In this document: positions 36,327 to 49,900 of the stretch, piece after piece
Position numbering within the stretch: the first letter of the stretch is position 1
Layout of the letters: every line of letters starts with the position of its first letter
Assembly (NCBI RefSeq): GCF_010093815.1
Contig: NW_022985557.1
Location: 1,450,058-1,514,057 of the forward strand
Direction: 5' to 3'
Source: Pseudovirgaria hyperparasitica
Taxonomy: Eukaryota; Ascomycota; Dothideomycetes; Acrospermales; Acrospermaceae
DNA length: 64,000 nt
Position numbers and translations under genes: made by a program
The notes under the pieces: model-generated
The model's input: only the letters and a program-made list of their open reading frames with translations
Database searches by the model: none
Told to the model about the DNA's origin: nothing

Positions 36327-38102
36327 ATAATAATAATAATAATATTATATAACTAGGTAGAGTAGTACTCTACAGGCCTATGCCTCCTCTAGTCTAAGCC
36401 ACTATATAAGAAGAAACCCCATAGGGAAAAACTTCCTTATATCTATAACTACATCTCGTTAAACCTCTATTTCGTCTTAAGTATATAGCTATAGAGTACG
36501 CCTATTAGCCTATAGCCTATATTACCGTTATTTTACCCTTAGGTAGCACGTATAGATACGGAGGTTATTAGTTAAGGGCTGCCCCCGACTAATAATTAGG
36601 GTTCTCCTAGGGTTCTTCCGGTATATATTAGATTACTACCGGCGTATACCGGGTCTCTTCTAGTATATATTTCCGGGTCTACTAGTACTAGAGGAGTAGT
36701 AGATATATAAGTATCTATCGGGAGACGTCCTTAGGGTACTTATTAAGCTATTATATGATATCTAAAGTCTTTATAACGTGGATAAGCCATTGCCGTTATA
36801 TATGGAGGTTAGGGTATATAGCTAGATAGTGGCGTATTATACCTCTCCGGCCGCACGCCTTATACTATAGGGAGGTGTCGGGAATACCTCTCTTATAGCC
36901 TCTAGTTCGAAGTCGGATAACTCCTATAGGTTCGACGTGCCCTATACCATTAGGCTCTACTCCTATTTTCGCCTTATCTTATCCCCTTTAGGCTTATACC
37001 TCCGGCTCTACTAGAAGAGGGGTACGACGCCTTATCTAGCTAGGAAACTACGAGGTTTACTCCTTAAACTTATATTACTAGCGTATATACCTAGCGACAC
37101 GTTCTATCTCTTTATAAATTAACACGTGTATCCGTTCTCTCGGGCTATATAGTAGTCTCTCTAGCTAGGACGTGATCCCGCCTACTTCTAGGTATACTAA
37201 AGGTTAGAGCCTATTAAAGGGGTAAGGTTCTTAGAGCTAGTAGTTACTACTATATACCACGCCCCGCCTTTAAGTATAGCTACTATCTAGTTTCGCGTTA
37301 TCTATAAGGATCTCTCTATAATAGGCCGACCGTGTCTTATAGACGAGCATCCTTTAAATCCTATACGTATATACTTGCGTGACGCGCCTAGGCGACTTAA
37401 GTATTCTCTACCTACTAACCCGACTTATTTCTACTACTTTTTAATAGGTCTCTATAGCCGCCTCTTATCTATATCCGTGTACTATTATCTATATATACTA
37501 GCGCCCTACCTCCTATGGTAGACTATAATATCTCTTATACGCGGGAGCCACTCTATCTATCCTAGACCTAAGCGGTATCCCGTATCGAGCGAAAGGTCTT
37601 AATAGAGTCGCGCTACTAGTAGTCGCGCTAGGCGTCTTAATAAACGTAGTTTAATACTATAGGAGAGTTAGCCTTAATAAGTTCATCCGTAGTAGTTTAT
37701 AGTTGCCCTTAACGTGATTTCTCGCTAATCCTTACGTACCTAGAGCCATTTAAGCCTCGAGGTGTCCTATTGCGCTACTAGGACTTCCGCTTTCTCTACC
37801 CACATGGTAAGGTAGATTTAGGCCTACTTTTAATATAGTAGTAGCGTGTTAGGTGGTTTTCTTATCCCGGTATCCTCGTGGACTCCTCTTAACACGTTAA
37901 TTAAGAATAGGATAGAAGTGTATACTATCCTAGCTGGTTTATTACGGTGTGGTCCCTGTAGAGTAACGCGTCGCGAAAACTCTATAACTATCTACCTAGC
38001 GACGACGAGGTCGCTATTAACGCCGCTCCGAACCTCTTACTACCTCTAAAGAGGCATTGCCTAGCTACGACAACGTGGACGCGGTTCGTAAGACTTCGCA
38101 GC
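36327..38102 (-). mobile_element. Chimeric MINE-like retroelement 2
   Basis: 1776 bp, minus orientation, flanked by an exact 15-bp duplication, CGTAGTATTTATATA, at 36312-36326 and 38103-38117. In its own sense it has the same 1204-bp module as element 1 (38102 down to 36899), joined at the same module base to only the last 572 bp of the LINE (36898 down to 36327) with the (ATA)n tail. It lacks the LINE stretch present in element 1 at about 9920-10550. A plus-strand open frame at 37846-38049 lies within the module and is not conserved as a frame in element 1. Confidence 0.9.
36899..38102 (-). other. Non-LINE module of chimeric element 2
   Basis: Same unit as 10551-11755, with identical ends (GGCTGCGAAGTCTTACGAAC at 38102, CGAACTAGAGG at 36899 in its own sense). 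No stand-alone copy of the module exists in this window. Confidence 0.75.
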
Positions 38103-38117
38103 CGTAGTATTTATATA

Positions 38118-39479
38118 TAGTTATAATTAATATAGAATAAAGTATAGAAGGTAAGATTTAGATTTAAAAACTAAGATAAGTAGAGGAAAGGTTTATAGAA
38201 GTTTTCTTTTATAATATAGAGATAACTAAAGGAAGCTAAGATTAATATAGGCTAAAGTAATAGTAGCTTAAGTAGTATATAAAGTAGGGTAGTATACTAC
38301 TATTATATAAGTCTAGTAGCTTGCTAACTAAGTATATAGTATATTATAGAAGGCTATTAAATCGGGACTTAGATAAATATAGATATAAGTAAATAGTATT
38401 ATATAAAAGTTTAGCCGTCCGATATACTAACGCTATAGATACCGAGTCTATCTTCTAAATTCTATAGTAACTATCTCTTCTAGATAGTAAGATATTACTA
38501 GCTATATCTTACCTATTCTATTTATAGTAGAGATACTATATATCTATTAGTATACTAGCGTATGTATCTAACTACTACTTAAATATAACTTACTTTATAC
38601 TATAATATGTACTATCGAGCTAATATTATACTAATATTTATAGGTTCGTGTCTATAAACTTCTCTTCTATAATATTAAAACTAGTAATATTATCTAGTAA
38701 TAGGACTATATAAGAAGGAGGCGGACTTAGTATATCTAGTTATATATAGACTTCTACTATTATCTTAATAACTACTACGCCGGTAGACGCTTCCTCCCTA
38801 GCTCTAAATAGTATATAATATTAGACTTTTATATGTTTACTTAAACTCTTAAGTGTACTAGTATTATATATTAATTTATAAGGCGATTAGATTATAATCG
38901 CTAGTATATTAATATTAACGGATAGAGTAGACGGGATAGTAGCGCTCGACTCTTCTAATATAATATTAGCTAGCTAATAATATAATAGATAAATATACTA
39001 GTCGCGTCGTTATTAACGTCTATTATTTAAGTAGATAAAGTATTAACTACGTCTATATTAAGTAGACTAGGGCGTACCTATATACTATTAATAAAAGACC
39101 TAAATCTAGTAAGATATCTACTATATATATAACTCTATATATAACCGATAACTAAAAACCTAAGATATATAAATAGTATTAGATCTACGGAAGAGCGACG
39201 GTATTATACCGGTATATACTAGATATACTAGTATATATTAGTATATACCGCTTAGTAGTTATAATATATTAATATATACTAATATCTATTAGTATATATA
39301 TATCTTAAGCTTATCTACGCGCGCTAGACGGAGGAATTCTACTACTATACTTATAGCGCGACATTTCTATATAGTTAGATTATAGTTAATATATTATAGT
39401 AGACTTCTAAATATACCGTTTATATCGCCTACACGGAAAACCACCTAATCTAGTCCTAAGTCTAGTACCTATTTAATAG
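38118..39479. other. Gap between chimeric element 2 and element II, no gene recognised
   Basis: About 1.36 kb, AT-rich. Near 39200-39300 it has TTATACCGGTATATACTAG and further TATACTAGTATATA palindromes similar to 14600-14830. I see no domain on either strand. It was once contiguous with 56080, because element II inserted between them. Confidence 0.5.
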
Positions 39480-39484
39480 CCTAC

Positions 39485-40013
39485 TATAATAAATTACTAG
39501 CTAGAGCCATAGAAGAATACATAGACTCTAGTATAAGTAGTATAAGAAATAGTATAATACGTAGAAGAGGTGCCTATAATACGATAGATAACCTTAGATA
39601 ATAACCTAAGGCCGAGATAGACATCTATAGAGAGAGCTAATTATAGATACTTAGAATAGATATTCTAAGTAGTCTACCTAGTAATTAGAAATAGAATATT
39701 AGTATTCTAAGTAACGTACTAAATACTTAGAATAAGTATTCTAATTAGAGGACCTTAGTAGAACTATATAGACTCTTTAGACCTAACCTCTAGAGATAGT
39801 TCTATGATAATTAATTTAAACTTATACTAATATAATTACTACTTTACTCGTCTACTAGCTAGTTACTATTTATACTCTATTAATACTTACTATAAACCTA
39901 CTTATATCTCTCGGAGCCTTCTAAGTATCTTTATCTTTAGAAAAGCCGGAATACTCTATAGAATGAACTACTTTAGAGATAAGCCGTACTCTTATTAAGG
40001 AAGGTTTATTATA
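39485..40013 (+). repeat. 5' LTR of element II
   Basis: 529 bp, matching 55546-56074 closely with C/T and G/A differences. It contains the internal repeat TACTTAGAATARGTATTCTA twice (about 39650 and 39725), an inverted repeat. Confidence 0.93.
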
Positions 40014-40129
40014 GTTTAATTACTCGTCTTAGACTCTAAAGTAAGTATTTATACTATTTATTTAAACGTAAAATAGTAAATAATAGATAATTCTTATCTT
40101 TATAAACTACCCTATAAGTACTAACTATA

Positions 40130-41950
40130 GAATAAGTTAGATATCTTATTACTAAATTAGAGGAGTAAGTCGCGGAGCTCTAAAGAGAAAATATTAAACT
40201 TAGAAAAGCTAAAGAGAGCTTTAAAAGAAAAATTCTAGAACCTTTTAAAGGTAAGTAAAGCGAACTCTAAGGATTTCTAATATAGATTAGAATATACCTC
40301 TAGGCCTATTAAATTTAGGACCTAGAAGAATAAGTTATATTTACCGCTAGACTACTAAAGGAAGATATACTTACATGGTTCGAGCTCTACTTAAGGGACT
40401 TTATAGAAAATAATCCGTAGAATTAATAGAATAATACTACTAAGGTCTTTAAACGCTTTAAAGAATTTAAGAAATATATTAAGATAACTTTTAGAGATAT
40501 AGATAAATAAAGGATAGCTAAGAGATAGATCTAGTAAATAGTCTAGATAAAATCTACGTCTAACTACGCCTCTAAATTCTAATAAATCTCTAGTTAGCTA
40601 GGATAGGATAATAAACCCCTAATCCTCTAGTTCTATACTAGATTATATAATAACATTAAGAACAAAATCTCTAGAGAGAGAGACTATTCTACTAACCTCT
40701 AGAAATATATTAAGCTTATAGTCTAGATTAATAACTAACTATATAAGAGACGCTATAAGAAAAGAGGGAAGAAGGTCTTTTAACCTATACTTAAATAAGA
40801 TATAAGGAAGGGCTATATTAATAAAGCCCTAAACTACTTATATAAGAGATTCTATAACGGACCCGTATCTATAGAACTTAGCGCCTTATAGATAAAATAA
40901 CTATCTAATAAAGAAAAGGAGTAACTAAAGAAGGAAGGTAAGTATCTCTACTATAAGGAAAAGGGATACTATATACGCGAATACCTAAAAAATAAGAATA
41001 AGAAAAGTTAGATTAAAGACCCGGTACTAAGACGAGGGAACTTCACTATAGAAAAGAAAGAAGTACCTTATATAGCTATATTATAGACTAGTTATACTAA
41101 TAACCTCTATTTTATATATAAGTTAGAAAAAGACGGTATAGATTAGTATCTAAAGAAAAGAAATATCTTAATAGCTAGTAAATAACCCCTATTACTTTAC
41201 GAAAAAGTAGAACTATAGAAATACTTAGAAGTAATAAGAAGACCTAAACTAAGTAAAGAAATAGTATCTAAAGAAGTAATAATTAAAGGAAGTACTATAG
41301 AGGAGAATAGTAAGAAAGAAACCCTTACTATAGAAGAACTATATAATAAGTTAATAATAATATAAGACCCTATTACTTACTATATTATCTATTACTATAG
41401 AAAGTATATAGATAAGAATAATAGAGACCCACCTAGAAGAGACGTAGAAATCTAATTAGAAGATAACTAACTTATTTTAACCTACCACGAGGAACATAGT
41501 AAGACTTCCTAGGTTACTTATATCTATAATAACTATCTTCGCTACCTCTATAAGAAGCGAACCTAGAAATAGTTTCTATAATAGTATTAAAATTAAGTAA
41601 TTCTAAAAGCCTTTAGGGACGAAGATATATAATAGTATAAAATAATTACTAAGAAAGCTAATAAAAACTACTTTATATTAAAACGGGTAGAAAATAAGAT
41701 TTATCTAGAGAATTAATATATCTAATATCCGGACGTTACGTACCGAACTTATTTAATATCTAAGGCTATTATATAGTATAATCTTTAAGTAGACTTAGAT
41801 AAAATTAAGAAATAAGTTTAATCTATAATCTAACTTATATAAGAAACGGAATAAGAACTTAGTAAGCTACGAAAAAACTAGAAAGGCTAGATACCCTAAG
41901 AGAAATAGCTAAGCTAAAAAGAAAATCTCTCGTATCTATTAGTAGCTTAG
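40130..41950 (+). pseudogene. gag of element II
   Basis: A frame with RIP stops includes a charged start (about 40150-40230), a capsid-like middle and a zinc knuckle at 40934-40990 read as EGKYLYYKEKGYYIREYLK. Its C-x2-C-x4-H-x4-C positions are all Tyr now, as TGY to TAY and CAY to TAY changes predict. Confidence 0.78.
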
Positions 41951-44402
41951 ATAATAAAATATAAATATCTCTTAAAATTTAGCTCTATTAAAAATACTCT
42001 ATTAAAGTACTAATTAATAGCGGAGTATAGTCTAATTTTATCTCTCTAACTATAGTAGATAAACTAAAAATATCCTATAATAGTAAAGAAGAACTATATA
42101 AACTATCTACATTCAAAGGACTCAATATAGAATATACTAATAGAATAGTATACTTAGAAATAGAACCTCTAGATTTAGTCTTAATAGTAGAATACTAATA
42201 ATTATAACTAGATATAGCGGAGCTAGAATAATATAACTTAATTCTAGGAATACTATAGCTCGAAGAAGTTAACTCTATAATTAACTAGAAAACTAAGAAA
42301 ATTATACCCTAGGAAATATTAAGACCCTTAGAAACTATTAAAGAAGAAGTAGAGATTAATAAATCTATAAAGGCGCTAATAACCGGGAAGTCTATCTACT
42401 ATATTTAGAAGCTTAATAATAAGTAAGGTAATATAAAGAGCGGACCCTTATATAAGAAATATATAGTATAATAAAGTACGCCTATAGATAAATAGATTTA
42501 AAAAATAAACGACGTACTTATACTAAAGAAATACTACTAATACTATATTATCTTTAAAGAAGAACTTAAGATAGAACTACTAAAGTATAGCCTATATAAT
42601 TATATAATAATACTCTAACTAGAAATAGTATCTATATTTAAAAGTATATACTAACTTACTAAAAAATAACTAGAGATAACGTAATAATATATTAAGAAAA
42701 TAGAAGTAAAGGGATATATCTAACTCTCTAAATTATCTATAGAATATCTAATACTCTTTATACTAAAGAAAGATAGAAGCGAACGACCCTATATAGACTA
42801 TTAATACTTAAATAATATTACTATTAAAAATAGATACCCTCTACCCTAAATTAATAAATTATAGGACTAACTTATAGAAGCTTAGTACTTTACTATAATA
42901 GACTTATAAGAAGTCTATAACCTTATATATATAATAGAAGGAGATAAATAGAAAATAGCTTTTTAGACTTAATACGGCTACTATAAATATCTAGTAATAC
43001 TATTTAGACTAACTAATATACTAGCTATATTCTAAATACTAATTAATAATATACTAAGAGAATACCTTAACTACTTTATAATAGTATACCTAGATAATAT
43101 ATTAATTTATTTAAGAAACCTATTAGAGTATAGAGAATATATATATAAGATACTTTAGAAATTATAAATAGTAAATCTACTAGTAGAATTAAAGAAGAGT
43201 ATCTTCTATATATAGAAAGTTATATTTTTAGAATTTAAAATTATATCTAGAGAAATATAAATAGACCTAAAGAAGATTAAAGCTATTAAAAACTAGAAAT
43301 AATCTAAGATAGTTAAGGAAATCTAAGGATTTACCGGATTTAAAAACTTTTATAGAAAATTTATATATAACTATTCTATAAAGACGGCCCTACTATATAA
43401 GCTTATAAAGAAAAATATAATATTTAAATAGAGACTAAAGTAAGAATAAGTATTTTAATAATTAAAAGAGTCTATTATAACTAAACCTATATTAAAGATA
43501 TATTAAATAGGAAAACTCTATAAAGTTAAGATAGATATATTAGAATTTACTATTAGAGGGTAGTTAACCTAGATAGATAAATAAGGGAAAAGATATTCTA
43601 TAGTATTTTACTCCCGAAAATTCTAAGGATTAGAAATAAATTAGCTAATCTATAAAAAAGAACTCTATACTATAATTAAGTATCTTAAGAAATAGAGAAG
43701 CTATCTCTACGGATTAGACTATATAGTAAAGGTATATACTAACTATAAAAACCTAACTACCTTTACTATAATAAAGGAACTCCGAAAGAAATAAATTAGT
43801 TAGTATAAGCTTCTTATAGAGTTTAATATCTAAATTATATACTATAAAGGATCCGAAAACGGAAGAGCTAATACCCTTAGCTAATAAGTAGAATATAAGC
43901 AAAAAGAACCTACTATAGAATAGACTATATTAGAAATTACTAAAGAAGGAAACCTTAAACTAATATAATACGTTATAGTAATATAGAAAGAATTTATATT
44001 TAAGAATTCTAAGGGAAGGAGTATAATCCTAAGGGACGAGGCCTATTATTTTATTAAAGAATTCTATAAAGATCCAATATATAGATATTAAGAAGAAATA
44101 AAAACTTATAAAAGATTTAAGAGATACTATATAACTTATAAGGAAAGATAAGTTATTAAGAAAGTTATATAGGACTATATTCTATATAGTAAAAGCTAAT
44201 CTAATAGATATAAACTATATAGAGAACTTTAACCGATTCCCCTACTATTATATACTTAGAAAATAATCTCTATAGACTTTATAATAGATCTACTACTCTT
44301 AAGAGAACTAGTTTTATAAGTATAGTATAATACTATACTAGTAGTAGTTAATAAACTTACGAAGTATACCTACTTTATACCCTATTAAAAGAATATAGAT
44401 AT
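41950..44402 (+). pseudogene. pol: pol of element II, first part: protease, RT, RNase H, start of integrase
   Basis: The protease site reads VLINSGV*SNFIS at 42007-42045. The RT shows LILFILKKDRS near 42750, a central block EGDK*KIAF*TQYGYYKYLV near 42930-43000, and YLDNILIYL at 43087-43113. RNase H lies near 43520-43840. The integrase core begins with VVVNKLTKYTYFIPY near 44340-44386 and is cut at 44402 by element III. The frame resumes at 53955 with EEIVYVFLR. Nearly every break is a RIP-type TAG or TAA. Confidence 0.85.
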
Positions 44403-44552
44403 TGTTACAGCTATAGTAGTAGCACATACCATGTATAATCAATGTAGGTAGTTGCGAACCGGTCGTTTGTATAAATACAACCGACTAGATGCGTATATAG
44501 AAAATAGTATACTTTATAACTAATATAACTTAACTTATTAATAATCTTAATA
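44403..44552 (+). repeat. 5' LTR of element III
   Basis: 150 bp, starts TGTTACAG with TG intact and ends CTTAATA (ancestral CA). Differences from 53800-53949 are all C/T or G/A, and the left half keeps several CA and TG that the 3' LTR lost. The primer-binding site may start at about 44556 with TGGTAGCTGAAAGC, whose TGG would pair with a tRNA CCA end. Confidence 0.92.
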
Positions 44553-44599
44553 AAGTGGTAGCTGAAAGCTAGTACCTACTAGTTCGTATACTTCGAATA

Positions 44600-46990
44600 C
44601 CAAGTCCTCTTTACTAGGCTATCTTAGTTAATATAATAATAATAGAACGATCGCTAGTTTAAGCAACCTCCTCCTTACTATACTACCTATACCAACTACT
44701 TTATTATAGGCTAGTAAAACGTCCTCCTTCTAGTATACGGCACGAGTAGGATAGACTTATTATATTACTATAAACTTAACTCTCTAGAGCTTAAGAACGC
44801 TCTATTTACCGGTTACGAAACCATATATAGATCGAACTAGGCATCTACGACTCCGTCGCTTCCGTATCTTACTATTTAGCTTAAAGGTTTTCTGTCGTAC
44901 ACCGGACGCTAGCGATTTTATATTTTCTATACTCTTACTAGCCGCTTATAATAATAGCTTATATTACTACTAGAGGACTTAGTTCTCCTAGGGCATTAAC
45001 TATTTAGTTACGGATAAGTTAATCGATAGACGTTTAGAAATCTACCGCTACTTAAGATAGTACTTAATTATCTTATTACTAACTATCTACCGCCCTCTAC
45101 TCTAGAACGTTCCTCACGAAGTAGAAGGCTAGCTACCGAGCCTTTTCTACCGTAGTAGTTAATAAATCGCCTAGCGTTATAAGAGGCGTATAACTCGTTC
45201 CTAAATAACCCGTTAATTCGAGCTTAGTACCCTTTAACTACTAGGCTCCCTAGGGCTTTCTTAAGCTCGTTAGACTCGGTTAATTATATAGTAAGCTCTA
45301 GTATAGACGCTACTACATCCGACCGCCCTAAACGTGCTAGCACTTTAGTAGAATATACTATACTACGTTAGGTAGACATAGACGCTAGTAATAGTAGCAC
45401 GCTAGCTAGGGCCCTAACGACCGATAATAGGGACTTTACGGTAAGGTAGTAAGCTATAATTATAGCTATAATCTAGTAGGCTCTTACTTAGCGGGCGGGT
45501 AGTTCACGAGATAACGACTAAAACCCGATGGGTAGTAGTAAAAACCTACCGTTTAACGATAACGAAGACGGTTAAGGGTTTAGAATATAAGAAATTAGAT
45601 TCTTCTAACCCGACTTAGATTATAGCTTCGGAGACAGAGATATTATTTTTACCGGTTAGGACATATATATATATAGCGTATATATTTTCCTTAACTAGAT
45701 TAAAGACGCTACTACGGCTAGAGAAACCGAAACCATTAAGTTAAAAATCTCTTAGTATCTACGAGGATGTGCCCTCGAGTAGTTTATATTAGGTTTATCT
45801 AATCTCGAGAAGGAGGCGCTCCGTTACTTACCTAGTTTAGACGCCTAGACTACGGCCTTAATTAAGTAGTTTAAGTAGCCGTTATCCGACGCTCTATCGT
45901 CCCTTATAACGCGAAGATATACTCTCTAATAGGCCCGCTTCTAAACTAATATCGCTTTATACGTATATACTATAGCTTACGACTATAGTACCGTATAATT
46001 ATTAGACCCTTCTAGCTAAAACGCTTAGACGTTCGCATAGAACGGCATTAATATTCTCCTTTACTAGGGTCTACCTCCACTAATAGAATCCACGTCTCTA
46101 GCCTAATTTATATAAACTCTATAGGTAAAACGCAAAGAATAGTACTAACTCGTCTACTATTATCTCGGGGGCGCGTAGCGTAATACTTTAAGTCGATTTA
46201 CTTAATAAGGAAGAGAAGATAGTTAATATAACGGCTCTTATTACTATAACTTACCTTAACCGTTTAGTAACTCTTAAGACTAGGGCTAGTCTAATAGCCG
46301 TTATCTTATAACCGATCGACCCGATCGACGCTATAACTTGTACTAGCCCCGCCCTCTATAATAGTTCTAATAAGGGTCGGGAGGTTTAGATAAAGGCGGT
46401 CGAAAGGCATTAGCTAACGTATATTAGCTACTAGCTATAACCGGCGCTTCTATAGATTATCCTACTAGTCCTAGAACGACTAATAAGCCCTATACCGGCT
46501 AGCCTTAGTCTCTTAGTAATAATAGATAATTTACCTAACCGCTACGACTATTCCACTAGGCGTATAATGTTTAGGAAGAATTATATAACCTAGATGTTAA
46601 AGATACTTACTATATAGGGGTCGAAGAAGCTTTCTTCTACCTTAGGCTAACTAATACGGATACTATTAAACTCGTGTAGTTTAGTAACGAAACCGGCCTC
46701 GCTAGCCTTAACCCGCCGCCTAGCGACATTAATAAGAGCCTACCTTCGTAGTTCGTAGCGTGCTAAGTAACTAATATACATCCGGTATACTAGATCTAAT
46801 ATAACGTTTATAACGAGGTATTTCCGTCGCGAAATAAGCTATTCAAGTACCTTAAGGATAGAAAGCACCTTAAGACGACGGTAAAGGCTAAGGTTCCCCT
46901 ATGTAATCGTATAGTCCTAAGATTAGACGTCGTATATTATAATATCTAGGGTAACGTAGTACTATTATTAGTTAGTAACCTACTAGGCAC
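44600..46990 (+). pseudogene. gag region of element III
   Basis: Frames with RIP stops include NEDG*GFRI*EIRFF near 45560 and LSNLEKEALRYLPSLDA near 45795-45845, and a helix-rich capsid-like segment to about 46080. No zinc knuckle was recognised. Position before the protease supports gag. The family sequence is too diverged for me to name sub-domains. Confidence 0.6.
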
Positions 46991-49900
46991 CGGCCGAGCG
47001 TATAAAGAATCGTACTATATCTAAGTTAAGGCCTCGCTTAGTCTTAACGGCCCCATCGAACGCATCTATCTAGATATAGAAAGCGTGGTAATACTAATTA
47101 ACCAAGCCTTTCTTAAATAGTAGGACCCTAATACCTAAATACTTATCTAACTAGCTATTTCCATTTAAGGAGTAGAGGGAGTTAAGCCTATAAAGTCGAC
47201 CGAGTTCGCGGTTATTACGCTATTCCTCCTAGGCCGAACGTCCGACGGTTTAACCGCTATAATTATAAAAGTAACATGCGAAGTATATATCCTCGACCGT
47301 CTATAGGTAGGTCTCCTTCTTAGAACCGACGTTATAGTACCTTAGAAGATAGATATCTATATAAGTACGTATATAATAACTATCGGCATATATAGCGGGA
47401 TTACTATACTAACCTTTACTACTACTATTCGACTAGTAGTACGCTAGGGAGTAACTATTTTATAGTATACCGTCCTCTAGCTACGAATACTCACGCTAGT
47501 CCCGATTATAATCCGTCGCTAGTATAAATTAGTCATAGGAGATTACGTGTTTACCCTAACGTATATAAGTATAAGGCTTAGTTAGGGCGGAGGCGTCTAT
47601 ATATATCTTACTAACTAAAATATAGCGTATATATTTATCGTAAACCGTGGATTTAGATCGGTACGTATAAATAAAAATATAAGACTCGGTGTATTAACGG
47701 ACGAAATGGACGCCCTCCACGCATTTTAGGCTAAAGTAGTCTCTTTAGATAGTATAGAGGGATTATCTATAAAGCTTACTTAGCTTAATAAAGTTAAATA
47801 GATAGGCGCGTTTAGTATAAAAATTTACGCTAAAGACAAAGCGACTACCTAGATATTTAATAAGATCGTCCGAAGTTACGCTATCTTATTTTATAATACT
47901 AGACTTATAAATATCCTAGAGAAAGACTAGATACATATCCCCCTAGTAAGTAACTAGAAAACGGCTAGTATAAAGCTAAGCTACCGCATCTACTCGTTAG
48001 GAGCAAGTGGTAAGGCTATTATTAATAAGATATATAATAAGCTTTATATATAAGGTCGCATAGAATACCCGATATAGATAATACCGTTCGGTTTCCTAAT
48101 ATTCGTCGTATACTCTATAGTAAAGTTACTCACCTAGATATCGCGTAAGGACGCCGGTCGGGTAGTTAAAGATATAAGAGACCTAAACAAAATTAGTATT
48201 AAGAACTCCTATCTATTACTACTCTAGGGTAATATTATCTAATATACGGCCGGAAAGAAGTTCATATCCGTCGTTAATATAGCTAGCTTCTTCTACTAGT
48301 GGCCGGTCGCTAAGGAAGACTATTATAAACTAACGTTTATATCGTACTAGGGCTAGGAGTAGTTAAACGTTATTCTAATGGGTTTCTATAACTCTCTACC
48401 GTACGTATAGAGGTAGATCGATAAGATCTTACACGACGCTAGATATAAGGCGTTCACCATGGCGTATATTAACGATATTCCCGTATTTAGTAAGGAACTT
48501 AACGAGTATCTTAACTACCTTTAGCGGGTGTTTACTATACTATAAGTAAGAAACCTAACGCTTAAAGGTAAAAAGTATTACTTAGGATATCTATCTATTA
48601 CCCTACTCGGTTAGAAGGTCGACGCTTATAGACTCTCTACTATAGCTAAGAAATTAGTAGCTATACGTAATCTCTAGTATCCCGAAACGCTTGATAAGCT
48701 CGAATACTACCTTAGACTAACCGGATGGTTATAGTAATACGTGCTATATTACGCTTAGCTCGCCTAGGACCTATAGGCTAAGAAAACGCGTCTTCTTAAA
48801 GAAGCACCTTTAGCGGGATATACACGTATAGCGTACTATAAACGAACAAAGATCGCTCGAATAGACTAGCTATTAGCGTTATAGAAGGGTATTTAGGCCG
48901 CCTTCGCGGACGAGACTAAGCTTGTCTACTATAATCTAAAACGACGGCTCTACGTAGACATTAACGTATTAAAGCACGGCTTTAGAGTCTTCGCTTACTA
49001 TATTAAAGGGGAAGTAGACGATATTATAAAGATTAGATAATTAGATATCGAGCCTATTCTATACCTTAGTAAAGAACTCTCTATAGCCGAGTCGCGGTAC
49101 TAGCTAATAGAGCTAGAAGTGGTAGCGGTCGTGTAGACTATACGCTAAATACGCTATATAGTCGACGGTTTAGACTAACTAACGATTGTTATTACCGACT
49201 ATATAGCCACGCCGAGTATCGTTCGATAGATAGTACTTATAAGCTTATTAGTTAATAAGCTAAATCTCCAACTAGTACGGGCCTTATAGTATCTATTCTA
49301 GTTTAATCTAGAGCTTAAATATAGGCTAGATAAAGAATACGTAGTACCTAACGCTCTTTCTCGGCTCCGTTAGATCTATAATAGAGTCTAGCTAAGAGAC
49401 TTAGACGTCCTTAAGAAGCTCTCGACGTTTAACATTATAATAGTTAAAATCGACCTAAAATTTATAAGGTAGCTAGCTAACGCATATAATAACGATAAGC
49501 ACTAGGCAAGTATAAAAGCTATAGTACTAGACTAGGATAACGATGTTACTCGACTAATTTCTTTTTAATTTACTAATAGTATAATTTATTACATCAATTA
49601 GCTTAACGGATGATATCGGATCTACGTGCTAAAATCGCTTAATAGAGATATCTTCGCTTAATTCCATAATAAAAGCGCTTATATGGGATTTTTCCGAGCA
49701 TACGATCGAATTCGCGTGGGCTACTTTATTTATCGGCTCGTAAAGCGCCTAAAGCACTATATTTAGTACTATCCTACCTATAAAACTTACTAGATATAAA
49801 GATATACGCCGTATAGCGAATTGAAGCTAGTCTAGTTACCGCTAATACCATTTTATACGGTTATAATAGACTTTATTATTAGACTACTAATATAGAATAG

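Noticed and set aside
37846-38049. Plus-strand open frame of 67 aa in the chimeric module
   Set aside because: The homologous stretch in chimeric element 1 (about 11500-11705) has stops in this frame and no domain is seen.
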